Positions 44,771 through 55,019 of a DNA stretch of 64,000 bases are shown here, one piece after another. The notes beneath the pieces were generated by a model. The model searched no databases, was not told the origin of the DNA, and was given only the letters and a program-made list of their open reading frames with translations. How positions within the stretch are numbered: position 1 is the stretch's first letter; every line of letters starts with the position of its first letter. Both the position numbers and the translations under genes were made by a program. The stretch comes from Euphorbia lathyris (Eukaryota; Streptophyta; Magnoliopsida; Malpighiales; Euphorbiaceae), in assembly GCF_963576675.1 (NCBI RefSeq), contig NC_088918.1, forward strand, positions 55,757,501-55,821,500, in the 5' to 3' direction.

Positions 44771-45298
44771 ATATTCATACATTTTTTCTCACTCTTAAAA
44801 TACACATTTATGCCTTTATATAGGTTTCAAGAAATCCTAACAACTTTAACAATCTTAAAAATCTAATCCAGATCGTAATTAGTAAATATAAACAAAAGTT
44901 CAATAACTAATAATGGAATCATAACGTCTTACCAAAAAAAAAAATAATAATAATGGAATCATAACGAATCAACGATGCAACTTCTTTCACTACCTAAGAA
45001 CTCACCAAGTTATATTTCACGCTCATGATTTGCACAATTCTTTGGCTTTTTTATTGGAAAACTTTCTCTAAAACCCCAAATCAATTCAATTCCAAACGAG
45101 TATCGATATTTTTTTTTTTTTAAAGAAACATACTATATCTTTTAATATCTAACCTTAAGATTTGTTTATTTTTTGTATTTCTAACGGAATAATTTAACTT
45201 GAAACGAAATCCTTGGCTTCAATAACTTTTAATTTAATTAGACTGTTGAGTCATTCTCAACGCGAAATAAAATTCATTTTTGTACTATGTATCCATGT
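44771..45298. other. AT-rich spacer
   Basis: Nothing recognisable beyond A and T runs. Confidence 0.5.
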
Positions 45299-45307
45299 TA
45301 GATTTTA

Positions 45308-45888
45308 GGGTTAAGGTGTAAAAATACCCCTAACGTTATGGGTCAGGAGCAATTTTACCCTTAACGTATAAAATGGTGCAATTTTACCCCTAACATTGGA
45401 AGCTAAGAGCAATTTTACCCCTAACGTTGATAAATTGGGTTGATTTCAGACACTATTATAAAACACAGATATTTTTGTTCATTATTCTGCACCAATTGCA
45501 TAATAATTCGTTCTAAAAAAAAGGATTTCATATTTTTTATAATTTAATAATAAAATTTGAGATTAATATTTATAAATTCGGTGGATTGTTTGAATTTTTT
45601 TGTCTATCCGTACAAAAAGACAGTATATTTTTTTATTTTTTTTCACATCCCAATGAATGTTTGTGATTTGTTACTGATAAAATGACACATGTATGAAGTG
45701 TAGATAACAAGATTCATGACCGAGAAGACAGTTTGATGAATTATTTCTCAAGTTGACCCAATTTATTAACGTTATGGGTAAAATTGCTCTTGACTTCTAA
45801 AGTTAGGAGTAAAATTGCATCATTTTAGACGTTAGAGGTAAAATTGCTCTTGACCCAAAACGTTAGGGGTATTTTTGCACCTTAATTC
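45308..45888. mobile_element. Mutator-type inverted-repeat element, 581 bp
   Basis: Perfect 9-bp duplication TAGATTTTA at 45299-45307 and 45889-45897. The arms are about 140 bp long and contain repeated copies of GCAATTTTACCCCTAAC; the right arm is the inverted form. Nine-base duplications point to the Mutator superfamily. No transposase. Confidence 0.88.
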
Positions 45889-46181
45889 TAGATTTTATTA
45901 TATACTTTAGTTTAAATATTGGAGATGAACCAAATCTATTAACTTGCACCACCATTTAATATTAACTTATATGGATTGGGAGTCCAAATCCAACATACAA
46001 TAAAAAAATATTATATAATCCGAAATGTGATGAGGGGATAATTAATTTACTAAAATGTCCTTGTAAAGTGTAAAGCAAGGAAGGATCGGGGGTATAGTAG
46101 TAATAATATATAGAATATAGGTCTTTTATAAAAGCTAAACCATAACCGGTGAGAAAAATTGCATGTTTGTTCGTCTTCTCC

Positions 46182-46192
46182 TATATATATAA
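46182..46192 (+). promoter_or_regulatory. TATA box of the Ole e 1-like gene
   Basis: TATATATATAA about 50 bp upstream of the ATG. Confidence 0.55.
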
Positions 46193-46242
46193 TAATTAGA
46201 CAAGCTTCATCCGAGATACATAAAACATTTTAGAAAAAGAAG

Positions 46243-46507
46243 ATGAGCTGCTTCACCAGTTTCTTAAAGCTAATTTCAATGATTTACTTCTTGATGATGA
46301 GCTTCTCTGAAATATCAATGGCTGCCGGAGTAGAAGAAGAAGAAGAAGGAGAGAGCAGTCATATATATCAGCTGTCGAGCAGAGAAGAAATGGCGAAATT
46401 GGCTGGTTATGGAGAGGAAAAGCTTTCTAATGTCATCATAACTGGCTCTCTTCTCTGTCAATCTTGTTTCCATGGTCACCATCATATTCGAACTTGGCCA
46501 CTTTCTG
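46243..46507 (+). CDS. Ole e 1-like secreted protein, exon 1
   Basis: First coding exon of a pollen Ole e 1 allergen/extensin-family protein; the two exons join to 205 residues. ATG at 46243 opens a hydrophobic signal peptide (about residues 1-27, LISMIYFLMMSF) followed by an acidic Glu run. The family's first Cys pair is visible in GSLLCQSCFHG. The donor is TCTG|GTAATT, splitting a Gly codon that exon 2 completes. Family members are secreted cell-wall or pollen-tube proteins; the tissue here is unknown. A TATA box and short leader lie just upstream. Confidence 0.82.
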
Positions 46508-48794
46508 GTAATTTATTTTATTATTTCATTTCATTGCATATTTATTTCTATATAAATCCGTAAAAAAAGAACATGATTATCTGATAGAGCTTTGATTCAA
46601 AAGAAAAATGAACAAATGTAGATTATCATTTTAGGTTTTGAGAGGTGGCAACTATAACTAGGATTGCTCTTATACACACCACAGTAAGATTTACAAAAAC
46701 AATCTCTTTGACTCGATTATTATTTATGTGTTACTTGTATAATTTTTTGTGTGATTTATATTATATATAATCATGTAGACTATATAGACCATACATAATT
46801 ACTATAATAAGACAACCCATTTTGACATGTTCAGGGTGGACGCGGATGTAGGATAAAGTTAGGGAGCAAAATTTTAAAGGAGATTATTGGTTGGTTAGGG
46901 ATTTTGATTTGGCTAAATTTCTTCACTCACCGTCCTAAAATGTATTTTTGAATTGGCTGGAGAGCTAAGACCCTCTCCAGGTTATAGTGTCGGTTTTTCC
47001 CTCGAAACGTGTCTTTACTTTTTGTTTCCTCTATTAGTTTCATTACTGTTTTTTAAATTAAAGTAGACTTCTGGGTGTTTGTTTACCTACTTTTTATCTC
47101 TTGTTTGTATTTTTATTTTAAAAAGCGGAGTTTTAGGTGTTTAGTTAGACACTGTCGGTTTGTCTTTTACAGTTGAAAATAGTTTTTTACAAAAGCAGAG
47201 AATCTCTGCTTTTGTAAAAGCAACCTTTTCGAAAGACAACCAGTAAACAAGAACAAGAAAGAGCAAAGTAGCCAAATAGTACAATTTCAAGTCTCATTAA
47301 TGAAAGATGAGTTTTTTTTCCACTCCAATTTCATGTTCTAGCCAACGCAATTTCATGTCCTTTCGACATATTCTAACTCTCAATTTTATGGCCACTAAAT
47401 AAGATTTGAAATTATACATCTTTTGTTAATCGGAAAAACATCTTTTGTTAATCGGAAAAAACTGATCTATAGTTAATAAAATTTGTAATTGTACAGTCTG
47501 AAACATTAAATTTAAAATTTATTGTTTTTATACGTAAAGATTTAATTCATTGCCCCTAGATTTGTACTTTATCCCTTAATACCATGATGGGAGCAAAACA
47601 TTAAAATAAATGTAAATATAATGTAGTGGGAATAATTTTTGATGTTTTAGTTTCTTGTATGTTTGAAGTTTAGGGGTACTTGAGTAGCTTAATTTGAAGC
47701 AAGAGGGAATGGAATTTTCTGAGGTAGGATATGTAGTAGTTTTCAGCCTAACTTTTGATCCAAGATTAAATTGACGGAATTAGGGAGCAAGTCATTATGT
47801 ATATACAGCTGAAATGTCACTACAACTATTTCCAAGCATTTGCTACATATAACAACATAAAATAAAACAACTCCCCACTCACATTTCTTTTTTTATCGAA
47901 GACCTGCACTTTGAAATTTATAAACTGTCTTTTACCGTACTCTTTTCTCATTAAAATTTTATTAAATACATTAAGGTTCGAACTCAAAATCTCTAATTTA
48001 AGTGACGTGAAATCTTTAATTACTCAAATCAACAACCTTAATTTATATTACTTTTAGGAGGTGTTTGGTTGCTTCTATTTGTCTTTTCACTTCAAAAGAA
48101 GAGTTTTAGTGATTAGTTAATGATCTGCTGTTTAGTTAATATTAGTGTTATGGTTATTGTTCAAAAAATATATGATCATATATAATTACTAGAAAAAATA
48201 TTTGTGTTAGTTTTGTTTTTGTTTTTTTTGGGGCTTTGCCTTCTTATCCACCCAAAAAAAATATATTTAGCATTTTTAAGGATATAATATAATATTAGAG
48301 CTCTTCTGGCTTGGTAATAAATTTAATTCAGTAGTTAAATATTCTTAGTAAATATTTTACATCTTCTCTTATTTCTGGAGAAAGAAAAGTGAAACTTAAT
48401 TTAAAATTAATATTAGGGTGCCCTTACTGATTGCTAGATACCTTTCTAATATTATTATTGTTATTATTATTATTTTTGGGGGCCTAAAGTAAAGACCCAA
48501 CAAACTGTATTCTGACTCAAAATCAAAACATACAAAGTTGCTGTCACCCTAGGCTGAAGCTTGGCTGTTCATCTTTATTTTTCAAAGAGATTGCTCAAAT
48601 TGACAATATACTTGCAAACTCACATCAAAAGCAACTACTCACCATAAACTAACTTATGGAATATTGCTTATCATTTTCTTCCCTGACAGATTTCATTATG
48701 TTGTAAAATCAAGTTTACATTTTTCTTTTAATATGTAATATTCAAAATGACTACCAACAGTATAAATATTTTTTTATTTCATTTTTTCATGCAG
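46508..48794 (+). other. Intron of the Ole e 1-like gene, 2.29 kb, MITE remnants
   Basis: GTAATT at the start and TTTCATGCAG at the end. Contains two GGTGTTTG-type MITE fragments (47066-47262 and 48058-48150), a perfect 17-bp hairpin at 47185-47219, and a 22-bp tandem duplication at about 47413-47458. No exon-like sequence otherwise. Confidence 0.75.
47185..47219. repeat. Perfect 17-bp hairpin in intron
   Basis: TTTTACAAAAGCAGAGA, one A, then the exact complement TCTCTGCTTTTGTAAAA. Confidence 0.92.
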
Positions 48795-49147
48795 GTGCTT
48801 TGGTGACCATCAACTGCAACAGAATAGGGAAGAGGACCAAAAGAAATTTAGTAAAAGCTGTCACTGATGAATTTGGAGATTTTCAAATTGACCTTCCTTC
48901 CCATCTCCACGGAATTCCTAACTTGGCCAAAAAATGTTCAGTTAATGCTCACAGAATACCAAAATCGTTGGCTTGCCATCCGGAATTTGCAGCAAAACAA
49001 AAGATGCTGACTTTAACATCAGCTAGAAATGGCAATCGAGTTTATACTGCTACCGGGATCAAGTTTCTGCATTCGAATTCTCTACCGTTACATCTTTGCA
49101 CTAACAGAGGAAGCAGCTACAAAATCTGGCATGACACGCAGTTCTAA
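48795..49147 (+). CDS. Ole e 1-like secreted protein, exon 2
   Basis: Begins after TTTCATGCAG and continues the frame with GALVTINCNR. Contains conserved family features: a Cys in the first strand, the DEFGDFQIDLPSHLHG segment, Cys in KKCSVN, LACHP and PLHLCTNRG, for six or more Cys in the mature protein. Ends at TAA 49145-49147. The gene converges on the acyl carrier protein gene, stop to stop 361 bp. Nothing suggests it is broken. Confidence 0.85.
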
Positions 49148-49508
49148 AGCAAATGAACGGGATTCGGACTAAAGCTCATTAATTCGGATGGCGCCTCAGT
49201 CAACAACAATGAGTTGCAAGGGTTCAGTCCATTTTGTCAGTTTTAATATATACATCTATATATATGAGTGAAAGTGAGAGATATAGAGTCTGTGTAAGAC
49301 ACTATGTGAGAGATCAAACGGTCCTGCTTGTACATAATGATACCAATAAATACTATATAACAACAATCTATGAAGAAAAATTTCCAGTTTTTCTATATGC
49401 AAAGCATACTATCAAAACAAAAAACGCTTTATTTCAAAATTTAGTCTTGCAGCAACAATAGAAACATACCAAAGGCCTTAATAATAGATCCTAAAATCAA
49501 TATTAGAC
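49148..49508. other. Shared 3' region of two convergent genes
   Basis: 361 bp between stop codons, AT-rich, holding the 3' UTRs of both genes. AATAAA-like words occur (for example near 49346). No other gene. Confidence 0.6.
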
Positions 49509-49700
49509 TCAAGAGGAGTGTGAGATTTTCTGCTCACCTCCTGAAGCTATATATTTGGCAACATCAGCACAGCAAGTAAGCTTATCTGCTTTCTCGTCGG
49601 AAATTTCGATTGAAAATTCTTCTTCAAAAGCCATAACCAATTCCACCCTATCTAAGCTGTCCAGGCCCAAATCCTTTTGGAAATCAGCTGTTTTAGTAAC
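49509..49700 (-). CDS. mtACP3: Mitochondrial acyl carrier protein, exon 2
   Basis: Second coding exon, 63 residues. It holds the phosphopantetheine site: Ser in [13 protein letters not shown], the invariant motif of acyl carrier proteins, then the acidic helix [17 protein letters not shown]. The acceptor is TTTTACTCAG|GTTACT. The segment [14 protein letters not shown] is closer to the plant mtACP3 type than to mtACP1/2, hence the symbol, which is a judgement from recall. The C-terminus is short ([10 protein letters not shown]). Acyl carrier protein holds growing acyl chains for mitochondrial fatty acid synthesis, which feeds lipoate production. Confidence 0.9.
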   Translation of the reverse strand, partial: VTKTADFQKDLGLDSLDRVELVMAFEEEFSIEISDEKADKLTCCADVAKYIASGGEQKISHSS

Positions 49701-49846
49701 CTGAGTAAAAGTAAAGTGAGAGACCAAAATATTATAAAAGGCATACTTTGTTAGCCATGAACTTTCCTATTGAATGTACCAATTCAAGCCACCATAAAGA
49801 AAGAAAAGAGTCGAATTAAAAACTAAATAACAGGTGCATTGATTAC

Positions 49847-50044
49847 CTTACTAGCATCCATTTTATCGAATTTCTTAACTAATCCTATCACTCGATCCAT
49901 GAGTTCATCAGGACAGCTATCACTTGATGCACACATTTGCCGGTACAATTGCTTGAACACATTCGTTCTCTGAGTGTGTGGCAGTTGTTCATAGACAACT
50001 CTCAGCCTCAAGTGGCTCAAGATAGAGTTTCTTATGTTTTGCAT
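49847..50044 (-). CDS. mtACP3: Mitochondrial acyl carrier protein, exon 1
   Basis: First coding exon, 66 residues from ATG at 50042-50044; total product 129 residues. The N-terminus MQNIRNSILSHLRLRV is basic with no acidic residues, fitting a mitochondrial presequence. The mature domain starts around LMDRVIGLVKKFDKMDASK. The donor is AAG|GTAATC and exon 2 joins in phase 0. The start lies 11 bp after a likely 5'-UTR acceptor (TCTGCAG). Complete and intact. Confidence 0.88.
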
Positions 50045-50055
50045 ATTAATAGAAC

Positions 50056-50856
50056 CTGCAGATCACATCTAAGCTTTAAAACAAAATGAAATATACATGT
50101 GCAAATGAGGTCACAAAAAGTTCTATCAAATAAGTATACATGGTCATGTAAGTGACAACAAATTGAAAAACGAATTTTAATTTTAACCAAAAGGAGAATT
50201 CTACGTTTGGAAATGAGTTCTATTAACCTGTACAGTGCATATCAAACTTCAAACAATAACATTATTGAGGATCAAACTAACTTTCATCTAAACAAAAGTG
50301 AAATTATCAGTAACCAAAACTGAAAACTTAATAAACCATGTGAATTAGCCCAAGGACACAGAATAGAGTCTGATACATCATTTTGTATGGTGGAAAAGCA
50401 GGCATTGAAGTTAAAATTTCATATGAGGACTTATGAGGACTCCAACAACGACAACTGATCCGGTGAGACCGCTTTCACCATTAGGGGCGTGTGGGCAGAG
50501 TACGGGTTAAATTAAATGACATATGGATTGCACATCAGCAATTGAGAATATGAGTTCAAGTAGATGGGTCAATGGAAGTTGTATGCTAAATCAGAGGCAG
50601 AAAGAATAAACATAATAATTAAAGATACAATCAGGACTAATATTTAATATATTAAGAATCATGCCAAAAATCTCAAACTCATAATGGCAAAGAAACTCAT
50701 CAGCAATATAATATGTGATCTTGACGCCATTTGTACCATATTATTAGGAGTAGAACAGAAAAATAGAAGCTCCAAATTGGAAAACGCATAAGAACTAATT
50801 GCATCAGAAAAGAGTAGCAGAAGAAGAAAATCATTGAATGGAAGGAAGGAACTCAC
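50056..50856 (-). other. Probable 5'-UTR intron of the acyl carrier gene
   Basis: On the minus strand a GTGAGT donor at 50856 and a TGCAG acceptor ending at 50056, 11 bp before the ATG. A non-coding first exon would lie at about 50857-50930. No coding sequence inside. Confidence 0.6.
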
Positions 50857-50978
50857 AAGATGAAATTTAGGGTTCAAGTCTGTCGACTACGTGTTTGTTT
50901 TATTGCCGCAGAGAAGATACCACGGAAGACGATGCTAATATGCAACCATGCTGTTAAGTGGAATTAACATATTTTGCT

Positions 50979-51357
50979 CGGAGCTAATTACTAATCTAGC
51001 CTATTTGAAGGATTCATTAATATATTTGACTCACTTTATTTTCATCTCACCAGCGAGAAAAACAGGCGTATAAGCTAAAAACATACAATTTCTACGGAAA
51101 AACTTCATATAAGCTAAAAACATACAATCTCTACGGAAAAGCTTCATTTGTCGCGTTTCCTTTCTAAAATTTAGAATACTTAAATAATCTCAAAAATCGT
51201 TTACGATTGGTATAAAAAATTGAAGAAAAAAGAAAAAGAATGCAACTAGGGGTATATTTATCTAAAAATGATGAAAGTGTCTAATTTTTTGAGATGGAAG
51301 TAAAATGGATCAAATATGTTAATGGACCCCTTTAATTAGGCTAGATTTGTAATTTGC
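50979..51357. mobile_element. Mutator-type inverted-repeat element, 379 bp
   Basis: 9-bp duplication TATTTTGCT at 50970-50978 and 51358-51366. The arms share AATCTAGCCTA and CATTAA-ATATTTGA words in inverted order. A 39-bp tandem duplication at 51070-51147 lies inside (TAAGCTAAAAACATACAAT unit). It sits about 50 bp upstream of the acyl carrier gene's likely first exon. Confidence 0.8.
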
Positions 51358-51447
51358 TATTTTGCTTAATACATCACTTGCCTAAAAAATTTGATTGTTC
51401 CTCTGATTTATACGGTTTTCATGAGCCACTTAAACTTATTTAAAATA

Positions 51448-51946
51448 GGGGAAAGTTCAAATAAAACCCTTGTGGTTTCACTAATTTTTAGATAAAGGAC
51501 TGTGGTTTACTTTTTGTCAAAACGATGACTGAGGTTTCGCACTTTTAATAATGCTATTAAAACTATCTTTAACGACCTGAAAATTAAAATTTTCAAGAAT
51601 TAAAGTTGTTCAATGTCATATTTTCTATGGAACTACATTTTCGATTTTAGAAAATAATCTTTTTTGGAACTTTCTCTCTCTAAACATTAACTTTCTCTCT
51701 CTTTACCAAACACCATCTAAATAATCTCGAAATAAAAAAGTTGAAGAATTAAAGTTGCTTAGAATATTAGTAGTTCTTAAAATATGTCATTTTTGAAGTT
51801 GTTCAGGGTGATTTTAATAGTATCAATCGAAAAAGTCCTTATTTTGCTAAAGTTGAAAACCTCAGTCCTCGTTTTGACAAAAAGTAAACCACAATTCTTT
51901 ATCTGAAAATTAGTGAAACCACGGGGGTTTTATTTGAACTTTACCC
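51448..51946. mobile_element. Mutator-type inverted-repeat element, 499 bp
   Basis: Termini GGGGAAAGTTCAAATAAAAC and its inverted match GGGTAAAGTTCAAATAAAAC; arms about 100 bp or more, including GTGGTTTACTTTTTGTCAAA. Flanked by TTTAAAATA (51439-51447) and TTTAAAACA (51947-51955), a 9-bp duplication with one change. No transposase. Confidence 0.85.
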
Positions 51947-51955
51947 TTTAAAACA

Positions 51956-52736
51956 TCATGATTAAGTCATTAAATCTATAAAAATACAATTACAAAAACA
52001 GAAAGTTAATTTATTTTAAAGAATTAGAATTAACTTATTAGGCCTTTATTTTTTAAAATTTCAAATTTTTATTATAGTTTTAGACAAATTACAATATATC
52101 ACTTTAAACAAGTTTAGGTGGCAAACGGAACACTATAAGCAAGTTCAGGAGAATAATAAGTGACTTTAAATAAATCCAGGTGGCCAATTGCTATTTTAAA
52201 CAAGTTGAGAGCTACCGAGACACCATGTAAATTCAGAAGATCAATCAACCTTTTTAGACAAGTTAAGAGACAACTGATGTATTAAGCCAACATATTTTTG
52301 TTACTTGTCATACAAAAATAAACAACATAGTAACATACTATTATATCCTTTCTTACTTCCAATTTTTATAAAACCCACTTGTAATAAATCATATATTTAT
52401 TCAATTAAAATATAATTAATAATTTTTACCCAACATAATAATTTTTTTTTGGCAGGATAGCATAATAATTTATTTAATACTTGTTATAAATTTCATATAA
52501 AAATACTTATACAATAAAATAATTAATTCAATACTTAATATTATTTTTTAAAAGTAATTAATTAAATAAATGTTATAAATTTTAAAAAGTAATGATTAAT
52601 TAATTAATTAATAATTATTAATTGAAAAACACGCTTGTAATAATTAATACCGATTGAAAATAGTACATCGTTACAAAAAAAAAAGCATAATCGTACAAGA
52701 TTAGCTATGAAAAAATAGCATAACATATTAAGATGG
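51956..52736. other. AT-rich repeat-derived spacer
   Basis: 52080-52290 contains AAGTTCAGG / AAGTTTAGG words and ends TGATGTATTAAGCC, resembling 63040-63165; with 51370-51447 it may be one older element into which the 499-bp element inserted. 52380-52680 is almost pure A/T. No gene. Confidence 0.45.
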
Positions 52737-53187
52737 TCAACCGTTTAGATCGGTGACTCCAAAACGTTGCCATATATGCTCCACCAGATCGTGTTTGAGA
52801 TTGATATGACTTGCTCTACTATAGAGCTGTAAATCTCGTGCGAGAAAATTCGCAAAATCTGGAGCAGCTCCTTCTTGTAGGTTTTCAATACTGGATGATT
52901 TAAATACTTCTGGATTATAGGTTCTAGAGTACAGGTGTCGCTCATCTTCGACAATCATGTTATGCAGTATGATACAAGCATCCATAATATTATGGAGTTT
53001 AGTTTGGTGTCGAAGCCTAGTTGGACCATGAACTATTGCAAAACAGGTTTGGAGTACCTCGAATGCCCATTCGACATCCTTCTGTGCACTCTCGCGTTTT
53101 TGTTTGAAGGTCACCTTCTTAGGTTCAACTACATGTGGAAAGCTTTTCACAAATGCAGCTCAGTCGGGATATATACCACATGTTAAA
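52737..53187 (-). pseudogene. PIF/Harbinger transposase C-terminal fragment
   Basis: Reads (from about 53187) CGIYPD, TGA stop, AAFVKSFPHVV, then KRESAQKDVEWAFEVLQTCF, MDACIILHNMIVEDE and a charged tail ending at 52737. RESA-KDVE-AF-VLQ and the ILHNMI-E block are typical of the C-terminal third of plant Harbinger DDE transposases, after the last catalytic acidic residue region. The rest of the transposase is absent. One stop at about 53171. Confidence 0.85.
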
Positions 53188-53376
53188 TTATTATTTTAAA
53201 ACTGTTTTGTAGCTCAGGGAGAGCTTAACAAAATGTTTTTCCAAATGAGTTCAAAATATTGTTTTAAATCATTTTAAAAATAATCTCAAACTCAGGGGAG
53301 CTTATGTTTAAAATTTTGATTATATTGGTGTATAAAAACTTATAAATTTTGTTTCTCAAACACTCAGAAAATTTGA

Positions 53377-53724
53377 GAGAAGTAAATATCGTAGCTTTTA
53401 AGTTGTAAGAGCTCTGCAGGCTTGATTATTGCCTGTTAAAATAATCGCATTAGAATCAAAAGGTTCTCTCGGGGACAAGACGTAGGCCATAGTTGCTGAG
53501 CATGTATAAATTGTGTGACTAAGATTTCTATTGCTACTCTTTTAATTATTGAGAAGTAAATATCGTAGCTTTTAAGTTGTAAGAGCTCTGCAGGCTTGAT
53601 TATTGCCTGTTAAAATAATCACATTAGAATCAAAAGGTTCTCTCGGGGACAAGACGTAGGCCATAGTTGCTGAGCATGTATAAATTGTGTGACTAAGATT
53701 TCTATTGCTACTCTTTTAATTATT
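53377..53724. repeat. 174-bp tandem duplication in an LTR-like remnant
   Basis: 53377-53550 and 53551-53724 match almost base for base (one change seen near 53445/53619, CGCATT to CACATT). The unit contains CTCGGGGACAAGACGTAGGC and ends in TTTAATTATTGTCTTTATA-like sequence, resembling the U5 part of a copia LTR. Confidence 0.85.
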
Positions 53725-53815
53725 GTCTTTATATTCTTATGCAAATATTTCATTATGATCATTTTTGTTATATTTGCTTAAAAACATTTTCAAAGACAAT
53801 ACTTAATATATTTTA

Positions 53816-54870
53816 GGGAAAAGTACAAAAATAAACCTTGTGGTTACATTTTTTTTTTCGATCGGCACCTTTGTGGTTTAAAAATTTACAAACTGGTATA
53901 TTGGGGTTCATTCCGTTAGCAAACACATGCCAAATTGACTAACGATGTTAAAAAAAATCAAAAGTCAAAGGAAAAAGAGTTTATTTTATCTTATATTTAT
54001 TTATTTTATAAATTAACCCCCTTATTATCTAATTATCACAAAGAAACCCCCAAAAAAAAATCAAATACACCATCTTCTTCCTCTCTCATTAATTTGTTAT
54101 TTTTTCTTCTTCTTTCTCTCTCCTCTTTGTTAATTTTTCTCTCTCTAAAATCAATTGAACAAACAATAAAATAAGGTTGTTAATTTTTAAGTTACTTTTT
54201 AAAAAAACTGGTTTGGGTAGGATAAAAGATAATAATAGAGGAAGAGAAAAAGCCAAGCTGTAGAGAAGATGTCGTCTACAACGTTCAAGTATGAGATTCC
54301 GCTCTTTGATGGAAAGAGTAATTTCACGTTGTGGCAAAGTACGATTCAAGACTATTTGGTGCAGCATGGTATTGACATCGCGTTAGAGAAGAAGCTCGAT
54401 GGTATGAAAGATACTGAATGGAAATCCCATCTAGCTTTGGCAGATTAAAATCTTATTATCTTTTATCCTACCCAAACCAGTTTTTTTAAAAAGTAACTTA
54501 AAAATTAACAACCTTATTTTATTGTTTGTTCAATTGATTTTAGAGAGAGAAAAATTAACAAAGAGGAGAGAGAAAGAAGAAGAAAAATAAGAAATTAATG
54601 AGAGAGGAAGAAGATGGTGTATTTGATTTTTATTTTAAGGGTTGTTTGTGATAATTAGATAATAAGGGGGTTAATTTGTAAAATAAATAAATATAAAGAT
54701 AAAATTAACTCTTTTCCCTTTGACTTTTGACTTTTTTAAACACTGTTAGTCAATTTGACATATATTTGCTAATAGAATGAACTTCAAGTTACCAGTTTGT
54801 AAATTTTTAAACCAGAAGGGTGTCGATCGAAAACAGGTGTAACCACAAGGTTTATTTTTATACTTTTTCC
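53816..54870. mobile_element. Mutator-type element with 420-bp inverted arms and captured gag fragment
   Basis: Perfect 9-bp duplication TATATTTTA at 53807-53815 and 54871-54879. The left arm (53816-54235) and right arm (54453-54870) are inverted copies over their whole length, with small differences. The 217-bp loop holds a piece of copia gag. Long arms, a 9-bp duplication and captured foreign coding sequence are the hallmarks of a Pack-MULE-like element. Confidence 0.9.
54269..54448 (+). pseudogene. Copia gag N-terminal fragment inside the inverted-repeat element
   Basis: ATG at 54269 then SSTTFKYEIPLFDGKSNFTLW, a start typical of copia gag, followed by LVQHGIDIALEKKLDGM and KSHLALAD, ending in TAA at 54446-54448. 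59 residues, open. It is shorter than any gag (usually over 250 residues), and both ends meet the inverted arms, so it was captured as a piece. Confidence 0.85.
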
Positions 54871-54998
54871 TATATTTTACTAAAAAGTATTTCATTTACA
54901 CATGCATCAAATATTTTTAAAAGTGTAAATTAATATTATTGAACATAACTTTATTAAATAAAAAATATAATTTTTAAAAGGGTAATAAATACTATTAA

Positions 54999-55015
54999 CC
55001 CCCCCCCCCCCCCCC
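54999..55015. repeat. Poly(C) run of 17
   Basis: Uninterrupted C run in AT-rich surroundings. Confidence 0.95.
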
Positions 55016-55019
55016 TCTA

